Positions 61,799 through 64,000 of a stretch of DNA of 64,000 nt are shown piece by piece (position 1 is the stretch's first letter; every line of letters starts with the position of its first letter). Source of the DNA: Pseudolabrys sp. (GTDB lineage Bacteria; Pseudomonadota; Alphaproteobacteria; Rhizobiales; Xanthobacteraceae); assembly GCA_030655215.1 (NCBI GenBank), contig JAURVZ010000011.1:1-64000 (forward strand), read 5' to 3'. The translations under genes were made by a program, and so were the position numbers. The notes beneath the pieces are model-generated. The model did no database searches and was not told the origin of the DNA. It saw only the letters and a list, made by a program, of their open reading frames with translations.

Positions 61799-63553
61799 TT
61801 AGGCGTTGGGTTTGGCGTCGGTTATTGCGCCGCTGTCGCGTAGCCAGAAACGCTCGCCGTCCTTGGCGACGTTCATGCGCCGCTTGTGGAATGCGGCGAG
61901 CGTCGCGCGATGTCCGATCGACACCAATGTGGTCTTTGGCAGCCGGTCTTCCAGCAGTTTGTAAACCGTCGTCTCGGCGGCTTCGTCGAGCGAGGCGGTG
62001 GCTTCGTCGAGGAAAAGATAATCCGGCGCTAGCAGAATGGCGCGGGCGATGCCGAGGCGTTGCTGTTCGCCGAGCGACAGCATCCGGTTCCAGTGCGCTT
62101 CTTCCTCCATTCGCCCGGCCAGCGCGGGCAGCCCAACCGCAGCGATCAATTCGGCGACCTTGGCGCTGTCATAGGTGCCGGGCTCGGCGGGGTAGGCGAC
62201 CGCCGCGGCCAGAGGCGCGATCGGGAAATACGGCCGCTGCGGCAGCATCATGATTTTGGCGCCCTTCGGCACGGTGACGGTGCCTGCGCCGAACGGCCAG
62301 ATGCCGGCCATTGCCCGGAACAGCGTCGACTTGCCGGAGCCTGATGGTCCATTGACCAGCACCCGGTCGCCGGCGGCAATCGTCAGATCGGCGGCGTTGA
62401 CCAACGGCGCCCCGTTCGGCAGCCGCACCGCCAGGTCTTTCAGCGTAATGGCCGCGCCGTCGCCCGGTGTGACCGTCACGACAGGCGGCGTGACAGCGAG
62501 TGTCTGCGCCATCGTCACCGATTGGTCGAAGCCGTCGAGACGCGCGATTACAGCGCGCCAATCGGTAAGCCGTGTGTATAGCGTCACGAAGATCGACAAC
62601 GCCCCCTGCACCTGACCGAACGCGTTCGCTATCTGCATCAAGCCGCCAAGCTGCACAGCGCCCGCGAAGTAAGCCGGTGCACCCATGATGAACGGAAACA
62701 CGACAGCCGCTTGATTGTAGCCGGAGGTGAAAAAGGTCAGTTTCTTCTGCCGCGACATGATCGCGTACCAGTTGGTAATGACATTGCCGAACCGCAGCAG
62801 CAGCCGGTCGCGTTCGGCGGCTTCGCCGTTCAGCAGCGCGATCTGTTCGCCGCTTTCCCGGACACGGACAAGGTTGAAGCGGAAGTCGGCTTCATAGCGC
62901 TGTTGCAGGAAATTCAGCGCGATGAGCTTGCGGCCGATCAGGTGGGTCAGCGCCGTGCCGATGACGGCATAGATCAGCGCCGCCCACAGCAGGTAACCGG
63001 GAATGCTGGTGGTCATGCCGAACAGGAGAAACGGCGCTTCCGCCGACAGCGCCCACAGGATCGCCATGAAGGATAAAAGGGTGACCACCGCGCTGAGTAG
63101 TTGGAGGCCGATTGTCAGTGTCAGCGAGACGAACTGGTTGACGTCCTCGGCGATGCGCTGGTCGGGGTTATCGGCGGCATCTCCAAGCAACTGCATACGG
63201 TAGTGATTGGACGTTTCCAGCCAGCGGTTGAGATAGGTCTCGGTCAGCCAGCGCCGCCAGCGGATCTGCAGCCACTGATTGAGATAGAGCTGGTAGACCG
63301 CGAGCAGGATGAAGGCCGCCGCCAGCACGCTGAAATAGCCGAGCTGGTAGACGAAGACGTCCCAGTTCTTCTCCTGCAGTGCATTATAGAAATTGGCGTT
63401 CCAGCTATTGAGCAGTACCGTCAAACCGACGATCGCCAGTTCGATAATGATCACCGCCGCCAGCAGCAGCCGCCCCATCCACCGGTCTTCCGAGCGGAAA
63501 TAGGGGCTGGCGATCCGCCACACAGTGGCGAGGGTCGAGATGATGCCTTTCAA
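61799..63553 (-). CDS. ABC transporter with fused SbmA/BacA-type membrane domain and ATPase (BclA/YddA-like)
   Basis: The protein has 584 residues. An N-terminal SbmA/BacA-like membrane domain (about 1-330: LLNSWNANFYNALQEKNWDV, WRRWLTETYLNRWLETSNHY, NPDQRIAEDVNQFV) is fused to an ABC ATPase with Walker A NGPSGSGKSTLF (about 405-416), signature LSLGEQQRLG and Walker B YLFLDEATASLDE. BclA of Bradyrhizobium, needed for differentiated bacteroids, and YddA share this layout; they import peptides. B12 or fatty-acid transport are other known roles of relatives. Confidence 0.93.
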   Translation of the reverse strand: MKGIISTLATVWRIASPYFRSEDRWMGRLLLAAVIIIELAIVGLTVLLNSWNANFYNALQEKNWDVFVYQLGYFSVLAAAFILLAVYQLYLNQWLQIRWRRWLTETYLNRWLETSNHYRMQLLGDAADNPDQRIAEDVNQFVSLTLTIGLQLLSAVVTLLSFMAILWALSAEAPFLLFGMTTSIPGYLLWAALIYAVIGTALTHLIGRKLIALNFLQQRYEADFRFNLVRVRESGEQIALLNGEAAERDRLLLRFGNVITNWYAIMSRQKKLTFFTSGYNQAAVVFPFIMGAPAYFAGAVQLGGLMQIANAFGQVQGALSIFVTLYTRLTDWRAVIARLDGFDQSVTMAQTLAVTPPVVTVTPGDGAAITLKDLAVRLPNGAPLVNAADLTIAAGDRVLVNGPSGSGKSTLFRAMAGIWPFGAGTVTVPKGAKIMMLPQRPYFPIAPLAAAVAYPAEPGTYDSAKVAELIAAVGLPALAGRMEEEAHWNRMLSLGEQQRLGIARAILLAPDYLFLDEATASLDEAAETTVYKLLEDRLPKTTLVSIGHRATLAAFHKRRMNVAKDGERFWLRDSGAITDAKPNA

Positions 63554-63825
63554 GGGCGGCTCCTGTCGGAATCGGGAATTAAGGACGTCGGCGTCGGTTC
63601 AGGCTCAAATAAGGAATGGTGGGCCGGAATTCCCTGCATTGCTGAAAATACATGCATAAAAATCGTATAACGAGGGCGGCCCACAGCGGTCGCAATATTG
63701 CGTCTCATCCGCGCACCCCTTACGATTGTTCGCAAGGGTTGCCTGATCTGGCCTAAAACGGCCGGGTTACGGAAGAAGACCCGGCAAAAAGCCTTTTTTT
63801 AAAACATCCCAAGGGAGGGGATACT

Positions 63826-64000
63826 ATGACCACCAACAAACAGACCACGGTAGCAACGCGCCGTAAATTCCTCGGCGGCGCCGCTGTCGCCGGCGTGGCC
63901 AGCCTCGCCGCACCGAGTGTTGCGAAAGCGCAGGGTCCGATCACCTGGCGCTGGCAGAGCACCTGGCCGGCCAAGGACATCTTCCACGAATACGCGCTCG
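63826..64000 (+). CDS. TRAP transporter solute-binding protein DctP-like, Tat-exported (5' part only)
   Basis: The 58 visible residues begin MTTNKQTTVATRRKFLGGAA and contain a Tat motif (TRRKFLGG) and a hydrophobic core with AKAQ cleavage. The mature start ITWRWQSTWPAKDIFHEYAL matches TRAP receptors of the DctP family that use a twin-arginine signal. AAGGGAGGGG precedes the ATG. The gene runs off the window; any DctM/DctQ genes would be to the right. Confidence 0.88.
   Translation, partial: MTTNKQTTVATRRKFLGGAAVAGVASLAAPSVAKAQGPITWRWQSTWPAKDIFHEYAL

Overview
The window looks like chromosomal DNA of a GC-rich alphaproteobacterium of the Hyphomicrobiales, closest in style to Bradyrhizobiaceae/Xanthobacteraceae. 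Pointers are Omp25/31-type small outer-membrane barrels, an EcfG-type (general stress sigma factor) promoter, a TorF-type porin, a BacA/BclA-like ABC exporter, short rhizobial-type zinc-ribbon and helical proteins, and intergenic palindromic repeats typical of this group. This is inferred from protein families; no rRNA or tRNA gene was found. I see no phage, integrase, insertion sequence or CRISPR array.

Layout: (1) 1-5.1 kb, minus strand: the 5' end of thiC with its TPP riboswitch, then a molybdenum hydroxylase (Moco subunit, 2Fe-2S subunit, triheme cytochrome c). (2) 5.2-9.8 kb, minus: a three-protein phosphorelay (REC-HPt, REC-REC, hybrid histidine kinase) without a DNA-binding output. (3) 10-17 kb: an uncharacterised membrane protein coupled to a ClpP-like periplasmic protein, a DUF4403 protein, a ketopantoate-reductase-like enzyme, a frameshifted DUF4189 gene, an L,D-transpeptidase and trmO. 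(4) 17.1-22.9 kb: a methionine-cycle operon of an ArsR-methyltransferase fusion regulator, metF and metH, with a palindromic operator candidate. (5) 23-34.9 kb: solute-binding, extensin-like, stress SDR, ubiA, rsmE, RNase T2, rlmJ, cold-shock and GST genes. (6) 35-37.4 kb: small, poorly known proteins with looser gene packing, the most accessory-looking part. (7) 37.6-40 kb: three related outer-membrane barrels in a row. (8) 40.3-49.6 kb: a long plus-strand run with a FolM-like SDR, uvrC, an intradiol dioxygenase, pgsA-moaD-moaE, DUF1460, a sugar dehydrogenase, GH15 and NIPSNAP. (9) 49.8-54.6 kb: an acetolactate-synthase-like enzyme, a toxin-antitoxin pair with a frameshifted toxin, a TetR regulator, GNAT, universal stress protein and cytochrome c. 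(10) 54.7-64 kb: glcDEF, a histone-H1-like protein, a Rossmann protein, a TorF-type porin, a BclA-like ABC exporter and the start of a TRAP solute-binding protein.

Several parts fit together. MoaD/MoaE supply molybdopterin that the Mo hydroxylase would use. The regulator-metF-metH operon forms the methyl-transfer arm of the methionine cycle. GlcDEF and the hydroxyquinol-type dioxygenase point to use of small organic acids and aromatics. The best leads for new biology are the output-less phosphorelay, the membrane-protein/ClpP-like pair, the ArsR-methyltransferase operon with its operator, the 35-37 kb small-protein island and the two one-base frameshifts.
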